Shown here: in pieces, positions 24,403-32,784 of the stretch
How positions within the stretch are numbered: position 1 is the stretch's first letter
Layout of the letters: each line of letters begins with the position of its first letter
Source of the DNA: Leucobacter sp. CX169
GTDB taxonomy: Bacteria; Actinomycetota; Actinomycetes; Actinomycetales; Microbacteriaceae
Reading direction: 5' to 3'
Assembly: GCF_017161405.1 (NCBI RefSeq)
Contig: NZ_CP071051.1
Location: 1,922,001-1,986,000 of the forward strand
Length of the DNA: 64,000 bases
Notes under the pieces: generated by a model
What the model was told of the DNA's origin: nothing
Database searches by the model: none
What the model saw: the letters and a program-made list of their open reading frames with translations, nothing else
Translations under genes and position numbers: made by a program

Positions 24403-26271
24403 GTGACGACGCATGCTGGATTCGGGACCAGGCTGAAACAGGCCCTCGCAGGACGAGCCATGCCGGTCCAGATCGCGCTGGGGGTCGCCGCGGTCGCGAT
24501 CGGATGCATCATCGCGCTCGTCGACCTGAGCTCGGTCGTGACGGCGCGTCTCACGGGCGGCGGTCTCGTCGTCGCTGGCCTCATGACCCTTCTCGACCGC
24601 GGACGGGGTGCCCTCTGGCGCTGGATGAGCGGCGCGCTGCTCATCGCCGTCGGGTTGGTCGCCGGCCTGTGGACCGAACTCGGTGTACCCATGCTCGGGC
24701 TACTGCTCGGGATCGCCCTCATCTCGTACGGAGCGCTCTCGGTGGCGCGGGCGCTGCGCGGCATCCCGGGCGAACGTCTCTCAAACGGGCTGTTCGCGGT
24801 GGCCACGATCGTTCTCGGCATACTGAGCCTCAGCTGGCCACTGCTGTCACTCGCGTTCCTGCGCCTCTTCGTGGGCGTCTGGCTCGCCTTCTTCGGGCTG
24901 CAGGTGCTGTTTTCCCTGCTCGCCCGCCGGGGCCGGGCGGCCATCAGTCAGGCTGCCGCCAACCCGAAACAGCCCGCCAGCTCCCGCACGCGCAGGTTCT
25001 GGCGTACGACGGGCGCGTTCGCGGCGCTGACCGGCGCGATGCTGCTGACCGTCGGCAGCAGCTTGCTGCTCGCCGGCAACCCGCGCACCGCTCCGGACGC
25101 CTTCTACACGCCCCCGGCGCAGGTGCCGGATCAGCCCGGGTCGCTGCTGCGCGCCGAACCCTTTACTGTCGGTGTGCCCGACGGTGCGGTCGCCTGGCGC
25201 ATCCTGTACACGACCACGCTGCGCGAGGGCGTTCCCGCGGTCTCGAGCGGGCTGGTGCTCGCGCCAGCGGCGGCAGTGACCGGGGCGCCCGCGCAGGATC
25301 CCGCCGACGAATCGTCACCCGCGGCACAGCCGGGCACGACGCCGGTGATCTCCGTCGCCCACGGCACGACGGGCATCGCCCGCAAGTGCGCCCCCTCGCT
25401 CAGCAACACCCCCTTCGCCGACGGCGCCGGGACCGCGCTCGTCGAGATGGTGACGCAGCACGGCTACGTCGGGGTGATCTCTGATTACGTCGGGCTCGGC
25501 ACCGCTGGCGCGCAGCCGTACCTCGTCGGCGAGGGTGAAGCGCGCGGCGTCCTGGACGCCTTCCGCGCGGCACACGAGTTGGGCGAGCTCAACCTCAGCC
25601 CGGACACCGTGGTCTGGGGTCACTCGCAGGGCGGTCAGGGCTCGCTGTGGACCGGGCAGATCGCGAGCGAGTACGCCCCGGAGATCGGCGTTCGCGGTGT
25701 TGCGGCGTTCGCCCCCGCGAGCGACCTCAAGGGGCTCGCCGAGGCGATCAAGACGACCGTGCCGGGCAAGGTCGTCTCGGCCTACATTGCCGGTTCGTGG
25801 AACGCGTACTACCCCGAGCTCAAGCTGTCGAACGACCTCACCCCGGGCTCGGCTCGCGGGGTCGAGAAGATTGTCGATTTGTGCTTCAACGAGCAGGACG
25901 CGCTCGCGGCGGCGCTGCGCGGCACCCAGATCCCGAACCAGATCTTCCCGGATCGCCTGTTCGACGGGAAGTTCGGCGACCTACTCGTGTCGAATTCCCC
26001 GACCGGGCCGTTCCCGGCACCCGTCCTGGTCGCGCAGGGCCTCTCAGACGAGCTCGTACTCCCGCCACTGCAGGAGCGCTGGGTGCAGGAGCGCTGCGAG
26101 GCCGGCATCGAGATCGATTTCCGCACCTTCCCCGGGCTCGGGCATGTGTCGCTAGTGGCGGACGGGTCGCCGCTCAATCCGCAACTCGTCTCATGGTCGC
26201 TCGACCGATGGGCGGGAAAGCCTGCCACCCCGAACTGCGCGGCACAGGCGGACGCGGGGGCGTCGCCGTAG
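24403..26271 (+). CDS. Membrane-anchored lipase: N-terminal DUF308/HdeD-like helices fused to a secretory-lipase domain
   Basis: The product is 622 aa from GTG 24403 (preceded by GGGGGG; an ATG at 24343 is possible). Residues about 15-165 contain six hydrophobic helices resembling DUF308/HdeD repeats, and a seventh helix is at about 193-213. The remainder is an alpha/beta hydrolase of the secretory-lipase family with nucleophile Ser408 in VVWGHSQGGQG, then AFAPASDLKGLAEAI, and a late His in FPGLGHVSLVADG. The catalytic domain is probably outside the cell. Substrates may be acylglycerols or other esters. It stands alone, divergent from the ABC-F gene. Confidence 0.78.
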   Translation: MTTHAGFGTRLKQALAGRAMPVQIALGVAAVAIGCIIALVDLSSVVTARLTGGGLVVAGLMTLLDRGRGALWRWMSGALLIAVGLVAGLWTELGVPMLGLLLGIALISYGALSVARALRGIPGERLSNGLFAVATIVLGILSLSWPLLSLAFLRLFVGVWLAFFGLQVLFSLLARRGRAAISQAAANPKQPASSRTRRFWRTTGAFAALTGAMLLTVGSSLLLAGNPRTAPDAFYTPPAQVPDQPGSLLRAEPFTVGVPDGAVAWRILYTTTLREGVPAVSSGLVLAPAAAVTGAPAQDPADESSPAAQPGTTPVISVAHGTTGIARKCAPSLSNTPFADGAGTALVEMVTQHGYVGVISDYVGLGTAGAQPYLVGEGEARGVLDAFRAAHELGELNLSPDTVVWGHSQGGQGSLWTGQIASEYAPEIGVRGVAAFAPASDLKGLAEAIKTTVPGKVVSAYIAGSWNAYYPELKLSNDLTPGSARGVEKIVDLCFNEQDALAAALRGTQIPNQIFPDRLFDGKFGDLLVSNSPTGPFPAPVLVAQGLSDELVLPPLQERWVQERCEAGIEIDFRTFPGLGHVSLVADGSPLNPQLVSWSLDRWAGKPATPNCAAQADAGASP

Positions 26272-26312
26272 GGCTCCTACCCCTGCCGCTCCCCTCTGTC
26301 GCGGGGGCCGCC

Positions 26313-26360
26313 GCTCCCGCGCTGCTCCCGCGCTGCTCCCGCTGCTCCCGCTGCTCCCGC
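26313..26360. repeat. Short tandem repeat GCTGCTCCC
   Basis: Four copies of GCTGCTCCC (starting at 26321, 26332, 26341 and 26350), preceded by a degenerate copy, lie in the gene-free interval after the lipase. They are too short and too even for a CRISPR array. The interval 26272-26503 contains no gene, only this repeat and two hairpins. Confidence 0.7.
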
Positions 26361-26365
26361 AGAAT

Positions 26366-26418
26366 ATGCACCCCTCCGGCAGGGTGTTTGGCGTCTACAC
26401 CCTGCCGGAGGGGTGCAT
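26366..26418. terminator. Perfect 22-bp inverted repeat downstream of the lipase gene
   Basis: Arms at 26366-26387 and 26397-26418 are exact reverse complements around a 9-nt loop (26388-26396). It lies 94 nt after the lipase stop. A perfect arm of this length is well beyond an ordinary terminator, so it may be a terminator or a short mobile palindromic repeat. No T-run follows. Confidence 0.65.
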
Positions 26419-26447
26419 GTTCGGGGCGGATCACCGGGAGGAACGCG

Positions 26448-26483
26448 AAAACGCCGCACCCCAGAAACGGGATGCGGCGTTTT
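26448..26483. terminator. Bidirectional intrinsic terminator
   Basis: AAAACGCCGCA (26448-26458) pairs with TGCGGCGTTTT (26473-26483), and inner CCC/GGG pairs extend the stem with one mismatch. The A-run on one side and T-run on the other make it work on both strands. It closes the dsbA-type operon on the minus strand 20 nt after the Cys-rich ORF. Confidence 0.8.
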
Positions 26484-26503
26484 GGGGCGCTCGTGCGCGC
26501 CGG

Positions 26504-26623
26504 CTAGCTCGTAGCGCAGCAGGCGCCGCCGCAGCAGCCGCCCGCCGAAGCGTCAGTCTCTTCGCCTGAGAGCAGGTCAACGATGCCCTCGGGCACTACA
26601 GTCTCGGTGGTGTTCTCGCTCAT
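26504..26623 (-). CDS. Small cysteine-rich protein, 39 aa, coupled to the DsbA/FrnE gene
   Basis: I do not recognise a family. The ORF starts at ATG 26623, overlapping the upstream oxidoreductase stop by 4 nt (ATGA), and ends in TAG at 26504. It begins MSENTTETVVPEGIVDLLSG, has an acidic middle and ends GGCCGGACCATS, so four of its last ten residues are Cys in two CC pairs. It has no signal peptide or membrane helix. The tight coupling and the terminator right after it argue that it is a real gene. A metal-binding or redox-partner peptide for the thiol oxidoreductase is a guess from composition and context. Confidence 0.65.
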   Translation of the reverse strand: MSENTTETVVPEGIVDLLSGEETDASAGGCCGGACCATS

Positions 26624-27294
26624 GCGGCTTCCTCTCGGTCCCGCTCGAGCACCTGCTCGAGCACGCTGGTAAATGTTTCGGGCGACTGTGCGCCCGACAC
26701 CCCGTACTTCTGATTGATCAGAGTGAACGGAACGCCCTGCACTCCGAGCATACGCGCCCGGGTAATGTCATGGTCGACCTGCTCGCCGCGCGCGGGGTCG
26801 CTGAGCGCCGCGCGCGCCTCGTCCGCGTCGAGACCCGCCTCGACCGCGAGCTCGACAAGCACCTCGTCGTCGTGCAGCGTGCGGCCCTCCGTGAAGTAGG
26901 CCGAGAACAGGCGGCTCAGTACCTGTGCCTGGATCCCGCGGTCTTTCGCGAGGTGCAGGATCCGGTGCGCGCGGCGCGTGTTCACGTGTTGCAGCTGGTC
27001 GAAGCGGAATTCGAGGCCCTCGCTCGCGGCGAGTTCGGTCATGCTGCCGAGCATCTGCTCGACCTGATCCCGGGCCATTCCCTTGTGCTTGGACAGGAAC
27101 TCAATCTCGTTCCCGACGAAGTCCTCCGGGGTGTCGGGCGACAGCTCGTAACTGTGCGACTCGACCACGACCTCGACCTCGGGGTGGGCATCGGCGAAGG
27201 CCGCGAGGCCCTTCGCGAAGCGGCGGGATCCCAGGTAGCACCAGGGGCAGGCAATGTCGGACCAGACGTCGACGTGGATTGTGGCAGAGCTCAT
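26620..27294 (-). CDS. DsbA-family oxidoreductase, FrnE type
   Basis: The product is 224 aa with the thioredoxin-fold active site CPWC at residues about 16-19 (VWSDIACPWCYLGSRRF), a helical insertion, and the cis-Pro loop GVQGVPFTLINQKYGVSGAQ. This matches the cytoplasmic FrnE-like group linked to polyketide isomerisation or oxidative stress rather than exported DsbA; no signal peptide is seen. It is followed, with a 4-nt overlap, by a small Cys-rich ORF. Confidence 0.88.
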   Translation of the reverse strand: MSSATIHVDVWSDIACPWCYLGSRRFAKGLAAFADAHPEVEVVVESHSYELSPDTPEDFVGNEIEFLSKHKGMARDQVEQMLGSMTELAASEGLEFRFDQLQHVNTRRAHRILHLAKDRGIQAQVLSRLFSAYFTEGRTLHDDEVLVELAVEAGLDADEARAALSDPARGEQVDHDITRARMLGVQGVPFTLINQKYGVSGAQSPETFTSVLEQVLERDREEAA

Positions 27295-27350
27295 GAGGAC
27301 GATAACGCGGGGGGCACCGACGTATTCCCGGGGGTTGCCGAAATCCTCAC

Positions 27351-27409
27351 TCGAGACGTCTCCATCTGCGGCTTCGCATCAAGGCAAGCCGCAGATTGAG
27401 ACGCCTCGA
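27351..27409. repeat. 59-nt imperfect inverted repeat between ispE and the DsbA-type gene
   Basis: Paired blocks are TCGAG/CTCGA, CGTCTC/GAGACG and ATCTGCGGCTT/AAGCCGCAGAT, separated by two mismatches, around the loop 27375-27385. It may be an ispE terminator (it lies 48 nt after the ispE stop) or a palindromic repeat element. There is no T-run on either side. Confidence 0.65.
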
Positions 27410-27443
27410 TCGCGCGGGGAAGCGCGCGGCACGCAAGCGACCG

Positions 27444-27457
27444 GGCAGGATCCTGCC
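27444..27457. repeat. Palindrome GGCAGGATCCTGCC
   Basis: A perfect 14-bp palindrome runs into the last base of the ispE stop codon. Its 12-bp core recurs exactly at 37872-37885 and 43628-43639, with partial copies at 461-471 and 3239-3250. Confidence 0.6.
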
Positions 27458-28386
27458 TAGCGACCCTCGATCACGCGGGCGCCCGTGACGGGACCCGTCA
27501 CGATCAGGGTGCGCCGGCCGTTGCGGCTCAGCACGCCCTGCAACTCGGCGGCCTCGACCGCGCTCGGCACGAGGAACGCGATCGTCGGGCCAGAGCCCGA
27601 GACGATACCGGCGAGCGCGCCGCGCGACTCCCCGAGTTCGAGCAGCTCGGCGAGCGGGGGCGAGAGTTTCAGTGCGGCAACCTGCAAGTCGTTGTGCATG
27701 GCCTCGGCGAGCGAGGCCGCGTTGCCGAGGCGCACGGCCTGCAACACTGCAGTGTCGACGCTGGGCTGGGCCGGAGCCGGCAGCAATGCCTCGCGATACT
27801 GGTCCCGATGCTCATCAAGCGTCCGGTACACGACCGGCGTGCTCAGCCCGGAGTCGTCAAGGGCGAGCACCCAGTGAAAGTGTCCGGTCGTCAGCGCCTG
27901 GCTGAGTTCGTCGCCGCGGCCAGTGCCGACGGCGGTGCCACCCTCGAGCGCGAACGGCACATCAGCGCCGAGCTCCGCGGCCAGGTGGTGCAGGCCCGCG
28001 CGGCCCACCCCGGTCCCCCACAGCTCATCGCAGGCCACGAGCGTCGCCGCGGCGTCCGCCGAGCCGCCGCCCATGCCACCGGCAATCGGAACGCGCTTGG
28101 TGATCAGCAGGTCGACGCCGCCGGCGTAGCCCGTGTGCTCCGCGAGCAGCCGGGCCGCCCGGATCGCGAGATTCGAATCGTCGGTCGACAACCCAGAGGT
28201 GTCGATCGGCCCGATGAAGCGCACCGAGAAGTCGTCCGCGTGCGTTGCGGTGACCTCTTCGTACAGCGAGACCGCCTGGTACAGCGAGGCAACCTCGTGA
28301 TAGCCATCATCCTGCAGCGCGCCGACCCGGAAGAATACGTTGATCTTCCCCGGCGCACGCACGGTGATCGCAGCAGCGTCGCTCAT
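27457..28386 (-). CDS. ispE: 4-diphosphocytidyl-2-C-methyl-D-erythritol kinase
   Basis: The product is 309 aa, a GHMP kinase of the non-mevalonate isoprenoid pathway that phosphorylates the 2-OH of CDP-ME. Seen are [13 protein letters not shown] at the N-terminus, the ATP loop [15 protein letters not shown] and the C-terminal [12 protein letters not shown]. The ATG at 28386 is preferred because GAGG lies 8 nt upstream; an ATG at 28392 is possible. It follows rsmA by 72 nt, the standard actinobacterial metG-tatD-rsmA-ispE order. Confidence 0.94.
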   Translation of the reverse strand: MSDAAAITVRAPGKINVFFRVGALQDDGYHEVASLYQAVSLYEEVTATHADDFSVRFIGPIDTSGLSTDDSNLAIRAARLLAEHTGYAGGVDLLITKRVPIAGGMGGGSADAAATLVACDELWGTGVGRAGLHHLAAELGADVPFALEGGTAVGTGRGDELSQALTTGHFHWVLALDDSGLSTPVVYRTLDEHRDQYREALLPAPAQPSVDTAVLQAVRLGNAASLAEAMHNDLQVAALKLSPPLAELLELGESRGALAGIVSGSGPTIAFLVPSAVEAAELQGVLSRNGRRTLIVTGPVTGARVIEGR

Positions 28387-28458
28387 CCCCATACCCTCAA
28401 CGCTAGCGCACTCACCGAGTCGCCTGGAACACCGCCGACACCGTCCGAAATCAACGGG

Positions 28459-29355
28459 TCAGGCCTCCACCCGTGCGATTGCGAGGAAGTCGAAAATGGT
28501 GAGTTGTTCGGCGCGGGTCTGCGGGTCGACCCCGGCCGCCTCGATGATGGCAGTGGCCTCTGCCGTCGAGCCCAGCAACGGCTGCAGCGACTGGCGCAGC
28601 ATTTTCCGGCGCTGTGCGAACGCGGCGTTGACGAGCGCGAAGGTGCGCTGGCGCTCCTCCTCGGTGCCGAGCGGCTCAGCGCGCTTGACGTACGAGACGA
28701 GTACGGAGTCGACCCCGGGCACCGGCCAGAAGATGCGGCGGCTGACGTTGCCCGCGATCGACCAGTCGCCGTACCAAGCAGCCTTCGCACTCGGCGCGCC
28801 GTAGACCTTGCTGCCGGGCACGGCCGCGATGCGGTGGCCGACCTCGGCCTGCACCATCACAAGCCCCGAGCGCAGGCCCGGAATGAGCTCGAGCAGGTGC
28901 ATCAGGATCGGCACCGACACGTTGTACGGCAGGTTCGCCACGAGCACCTCGGGCGGCGCGGGCAGCTCGGCGATCTGCTCGGCGGTCAGCTCGAGCGCGT
29001 CCGAGCGAATGACCCGTAGCTGCGCCTCGGGCTGCAGCGCGCGCGCAGTGAGCGGCAGCTCGGCAGCAAGGCGATGATCGATCTCGACCGCGGTGACGTC
29101 GGCGCCGACCTCGGTGATGCCGAGGGTGAGCGAGCCGAGGCCGGGCCCGACCTCGATCACGCGGTCGCCCGCGCGAACGCCAGCGAGGCGGACGATCTTG
29201 CGGACCGTGTTCGGGTCGATCACGAAGTTCTGTCCGAGCTTCTTCGTCGGGGTGACGTCGAGGCGTTCGGCGAGCTCGCGCACCTGGGCCGGGCCGAGGA
29301 GTCCGGCCGCGTCGGTCGGGTGCTGCACCGCCGGTGAATTCTCGTCTGCGCTCAC
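28459..29355 (-). CDS. rsmA: 16S rRNA (adenine1518/1519-N6) dimethyltransferase
   Basis: The product is 298 aa (KsgA). It dimethylates two adenines of 16S rRNA helix 45 during 30S maturation. Features are KKLGQNFVIDPN, the SAM-binding VIEVGPGLGSLT, VEIDHRL and the catalytic NLPYNVSVPI. The GTG at 29355 overlaps the tatD stop by 4 nt, which fixes the start and couples translation. Confidence 0.95.
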   Translation of the reverse strand: MSADENSPAVQHPTDAAGLLGPAQVRELAERLDVTPTKKLGQNFVIDPNTVRKIVRLAGVRAGDRVIEVGPGLGSLTLGITEVGADVTAVEIDHRLAAELPLTARALQPEAQLRVIRSDALELTAEQIAELPAPPEVLVANLPYNVSVPILMHLLELIPGLRSGLVMVQAEVGHRIAAVPGSKVYGAPSAKAAWYGDWSIAGNVSRRIFWPVPGVDSVLVSYVKRAEPLGTEEERQRTFALVNAAFAQRRKMLRQSLQPLLGSTAEATAIIEAAGVDPQTRAEQLTIFDFLAIARVEA

Positions 29356-30248
29356 GCTGCCGCCTTCACTACATCGGTGTCCCACGAGCCATAGACTCGC
29401 TCGGTGTTTTCGGCGAGCTGGCGGCACAGCTCGTCGAGCGGCACCTCCAGCGAGCTGGCCATGCGGCGCACGGTGTGCGGCAGCAGGTACGGCGCGTTCG
29501 GGCGCCCACGCAGCGGCTCGGGGGTCAGAAACGGCGCGTCGGTTTCACACAGGATCCGGTCGCGCGGCGCGACCGCGAGCGCCTCACGCAGCACCGGCGC
29601 GTTCTTGAACGTCACGGTGCCGGCGAAGGAGAGGTACCAGCCGTGCTCGGCGCAGATGCGCGCCAGCATGGCGTCGCCCGAGAAGCAGTGGAACACCGTG
29701 CGCTCGGGAGCGCCGACGCGCAGGAGGGTGCGCACAACGTCGTCGTGCGCGTCGCGATCGTGAATCTGGAGCGCAATCCCGTTCGCCTTGGCGATCTCGA
29801 TGTGCGTTTCGAACGACTCCTGCTGTGCGTCGCGGCCGTCGGCCCCGGTGCGGAAGAAGTCGAGTCCGGTCTCGCCGACGGCCCGCACGCGCGGCTGCGC
29901 GGCGAGGCGGCTGATCTCGGAGAGGTGCTCGGAGAGCAGCCCCTTCTCAGCAAGGCGCGGCGCCTCGTTCGGGTGCAGCGCCACCGCGGCGAGCACCCGC
30001 CGGTCGACCGCAGCAAGCTCGGCGCCCCAACGACTCGTCTCGAGGTCCGTCCCCACCTGGACCACACCCCGCACACCGACGGCCTCCGCCGCGTCGAGCG
30101 AGTCCTCGGGCGTGAGCTGGTCAACGCCGTCCTCAAACTCGAGGTGGGTGTGGTTGTCGTAGAGCGCGAATGGCAGCGGTTCGGGCGCGGCGGGACGGGT
30201 CAGGTCGCGACCCGCTCCCCCGTCGCGCGTGCGCAGGGACTTCGCCAT
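29352..30248 (-). CDS. tatD: TatD-family metal-dependent deoxyribonuclease
   Basis: The product is 298 aa with a TIM-barrel metallohydrolase fold. Metal ligands are visible in DNHTHLEF, the Glu of GETGLDFF, HDRDAHDD, HCFSGD and ETDAPFLTPEP. TatD proteins degrade DNA and act in repair. About 25 N-terminal residues precede the usual start and are basic and unstructured. It is 2 nt after metG and overlaps rsmA. Confidence 0.93.
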   Translation of the reverse strand: MAKSLRTRDGGAGRDLTRPAAPEPLPFALYDNHTHLEFEDGVDQLTPEDSLDAAEAVGVRGVVQVGTDLETSRWGAELAAVDRRVLAAVALHPNEAPRLAEKGLLSEHLSEISRLAAQPRVRAVGETGLDFFRTGADGRDAQQESFETHIEIAKANGIALQIHDRDAHDDVVRTLLRVGAPERTVFHCFSGDAMLARICAEHGWYLSFAGTVTFKNAPVLREALAVAPRDRILCETDAPFLTPEPLRGRPNAPYLLPHTVRRMASSLEVPLDELCRQLAENTERVYGSWDTDVVKAAA

Positions 30249-30250
30249 GG

Positions 30251-31831
30251 TTAGGCCAGGTCCTGCTCGATGCGGGGGAAGAGCGACTCGAGCGGCTGCT
30301 GGCGGGCTCCCGCGGGCAGGCGCCCCCAGGTGCCGGCCTCACGGATGGGCTGCGCCGACAGCTCGCCGAGCGCATCGTGGGCACCGAGTGCCAGCCACAG
30401 CTTCGCGGTGGCCTCGGGTACCACGGGCGACAGGAGCTCCGCGAGGGCGCGCAGGCCCTCGGTGGCCGTGTACAGCACCGTGCCGAGGCGCTCGCGCGTC
30501 TCGTTGGACTTCGAGAGGACCCACGGCTCCTGTTCGGTGATGTACCCGTTCAGCGCGTCGACGACCTCCCAGATCGCGGCGATCGCCTCGTGAATCGCGA
30601 GCGCCTCGATCTTCTCGTCTGCCGTCGCGGCGGCGCGGGCGACGAGCTCGCGGATCGCCGCGTCCGCCTCGGTCTCCGGGCCGGCGGCGGGCACCACGCC
30701 GTCGAAGTACTTGACGTTCATGGCGAGCACGCGGCTCGCCAGGTTGCCGAAACCGTTGGCGAGCTCAGCCTGGTAACGGGCCGCCAGGTCCTCCCAGCTG
30801 AACGAGCCATCGTGTCCGAAGCTCACGGCGCGCATGAAGTAGTAGCGGAAGGCGTCAGCGCCGAACACGTCGATGATCTCGCTCGGCGCGATGCCGGTGA
30901 GCTTCGACTTCGACATCTTCTCGCCGCCCACGAGCAGCCAGCCGTGCGCGAAAATCTGCTTCGGCACCTCAAGGCCGGCCGCCATCATCATGGCGGGCCA
31001 GATCACGGCGTGGAAGCGCATGATGTCCTTGCCCACAATATGCGTGGCGGGCCAGCGGCGCGCGAGCTCGGCGCGATCCTGCGGGTAGCCCACGGCGGTG
31101 ATGTAGTTGAGCAGCGCGTCGAACCAGACATAGGTGACGTGCCCCTCGTCCCAGGGCAGCGGCACGCCCCAGTCGAACGAGGTGCGCGAGATCGAGAGGT
31201 CCTCGAGCCCCTGCTGCACGAACGCGATGACCTCGTTGCGGGCACTGGCAGGCTGAATGAACTCGGGACGATCCTGGTATAGCGCGAGCAGGCGGTCCTG
31301 GAACGCGCTCATCTTGAAGAAGTAGTTCTTCTCCTGCAGCAGCTCGAGCGGCTTCGAGTGGATCGCGCAGACCTTCTCGCCCTCGTACGCGCCCTCACCG
31401 TCCAGAATCTCACTCTTGGGCTTGAATTCCTCACAGCCGACGCAGTACAGCGCCTCGAACTCGCCCGCGTACAGGTGGCCCGCGTCGAAGAGTTCCTGGA
31501 GGAACGCGGCGACGCCGTCCATGTGTCGCTGATCGGTCGTGCGAATGAAATCGTCGTTCGAGAGGTTGACCTGGCTCAGCAGCGGCTTCCACGCGTCCTC
31601 GACGAGGCGGTCGGCCCACTCCTGGGGGCTCATGCCGTTCGCGGTCGCGGTGCGCAGGATCTTCTGGCCGTGCTCGTCGGTCCCCGTGAGGAACCAGGTG
31701 TCGTCGCCGGCCTGCCGGTGCCAACGCGCCAGCACGTCGGCGGCGACTTCCGTGTATGCGTGCCCGATGTGGGGCGCATCATTCACATAGAAGATCGGCG
31801 TGGTGACGAAGAAAGAAGAGGGCGTGGCCAT
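30251..31831 (-). CDS. metG: Methionyl-tRNA synthetase
   Basis: The product is 526 aa, a class I synthetase. HIGH is seen as HIGHAYTEV near residue 20 and KMSKS as EKMSKSKLTG. The zinc/knuckle insertion has CVGCEEFKPKSE and a later single Cys. The C-terminal helical anticodon domain follows; there is no appended EMAP domain. The ATG at 31831 is chosen for AGGA upstream; an ATG at 31840 would add three residues. It begins the metG-tatD-rsmA-ispE run. Confidence 0.95.
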   Translation of the reverse strand: MATPSSFFVTTPIFYVNDAPHIGHAYTEVAADVLARWHRQAGDDTWFLTGTDEHGQKILRTATANGMSPQEWADRLVEDAWKPLLSQVNLSNDDFIRTTDQRHMDGVAAFLQELFDAGHLYAGEFEALYCVGCEEFKPKSEILDGEGAYEGEKVCAIHSKPLELLQEKNYFFKMSAFQDRLLALYQDRPEFIQPASARNEVIAFVQQGLEDLSISRTSFDWGVPLPWDEGHVTYVWFDALLNYITAVGYPQDRAELARRWPATHIVGKDIMRFHAVIWPAMMMAAGLEVPKQIFAHGWLLVGGEKMSKSKLTGIAPSEIIDVFGADAFRYYFMRAVSFGHDGSFSWEDLAARYQAELANGFGNLASRVLAMNVKYFDGVVPAAGPETEADAAIRELVARAAATADEKIEALAIHEAIAAIWEVVDALNGYITEQEPWVLSKSNETRERLGTVLYTATEGLRALAELLSPVVPEATAKLWLALGAHDALGELSAQPIREAGTWGRLPAGARQQPLESLFPRIEQDLA

Positions 31832-31935
31832 GGCTTCCATCCTAAGACGTTGACCGGGGCGCGGCGCGCGGATTACACGCGGACCGCGCACACCCGGCAG
31901 GATCCCCGCTGCGAGCGCTCGCCCGCGGCGCCCGG

Positions 31936-32682
31936 TCAGCGCGCTGCGACTCCGCCTGCGACGAGCTGCGCAGCGGCGGCCTCGTCGAGGCACCACACCA
32001 CGTTCGGGTGCCCCTGCACTGCGCTGCCGGGCATGTCGATGCTCGGATCGCCGGCAATCGACGCCGCGACGGCGTCGGCTTTGCCCGCACCCATCGCGAT
32101 CACGATGAGTTCGCGCGCCTCGAGGATGGTACCGAGGCCCTGCGTGACGGCCTGCGTCGGGACGTCTCTTGCCCCGCCGAAGAATCGCGCGTTGTCCTCG
32201 ATCGTGCTCGCGGCGAGGTCTACGACGCGCGTGCGCGAGTCGAAGGCGCTCCCCGGCTCGTTGAATCCCAGGTGTCCGTTGCGTCCGAGCCCGAGCAGCT
32301 GCACATCGATACCCCCAGCGGCCGCAATCTCAGCCTCGTACGCTGCGGCGGCCCGGACGACATCGCCGGTGCCCGCCGGCACGCGAACAAGATCCGGATT
32401 CAGCCCGACCGGGTCGGTGACCGTCTTCCGGATCACGCTCTCGTAGCTTTCCGGGTGCGCGGGGTCAAGGCCGAGATACTCGTCAAGCGCGAACCCGCGG
32501 ACCTGATCCTGCGAGAGCCCGCGCTCAGCGGCCAACCGAGCCCATGCGGCATAGCTCGACAGCGGCGATGATCCTGTCGCGAGCCCGATCACCGCCGCAG
32601 GGTTTCGCTCAATTGCCGAGCAGATGCGACCCGCGACGAACTCGCCGAGCTCGTCCTCCGTCTGAAAGATGTGAATGCCCAT
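31936..32682 (-). CDS. nagB: Glucosamine-6-phosphate deaminase
   Basis: The product is 248 aa. It isomerises and deaminates GlcN-6-P to fructose-6-P and ammonia in amino-sugar breakdown. Motifs are GLATGSSP, the catalytic Asp in GFALDEYLGLDP, the active-site His in GLGRNGHLGFNEPGS and GAGKADA. It lacks the C-terminal allosteric extension of the 266-residue E. coli enzyme. It starts at ATG 32682. It follows the metPS terminator and stands alone. Confidence 0.94.
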   Translation of the reverse strand: MGIHIFQTEDELGEFVAGRICSAIERNPAAVIGLATGSSPLSSYAAWARLAAERGLSQDQVRGFALDEYLGLDPAHPESYESVIRKTVTDPVGLNPDLVRVPAGTGDVVRAAAAYEAEIAAAGGIDVQLLGLGRNGHLGFNEPGSAFDSRTRVVDLAASTIEDNARFFGGARDVPTQAVTQGLGTILEARELIVIAMGAGKADAVAASIAGDPSIDMPGSAVQGHPNVVWCLDEAAAAQLVAGGVAAR

Positions 32683-32730
32683 ACACAACCAATCTCAGTG
32701 GGGTCGATGCCCCGAGCGGTGAAAACACGA

Positions 32731-32760
32731 GTGTGGCGCGCCGCGAACGGCGCGCCACAC
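32731..32760 (-). terminator. Terminator of metP-metS
   Basis: A perfect 13-bp stem, GTGTGGCGCGCCG with CGGCGCGCCACAC, closes on a CGAA loop. On the minus strand it is followed by TCGTGTTTTC. It lies 24 nt after the metS stop. Confidence 0.85.
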
Positions 32761-32784
32761 AAAATCTACACCGGTGGTGCGGGA

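Noticed and set aside
26313-26360. GCTGCTCCC repeats as a CRISPR array
   Set aside because: Units of 9 bp without spacers and no cas genes; a simple tandem repeat.
26504-26623. Cys-rich ORF as a cysteine-responsive attenuator
   Set aside because: It is the last gene of its operon and is followed by a terminator, so there is no downstream gene to attenuate.
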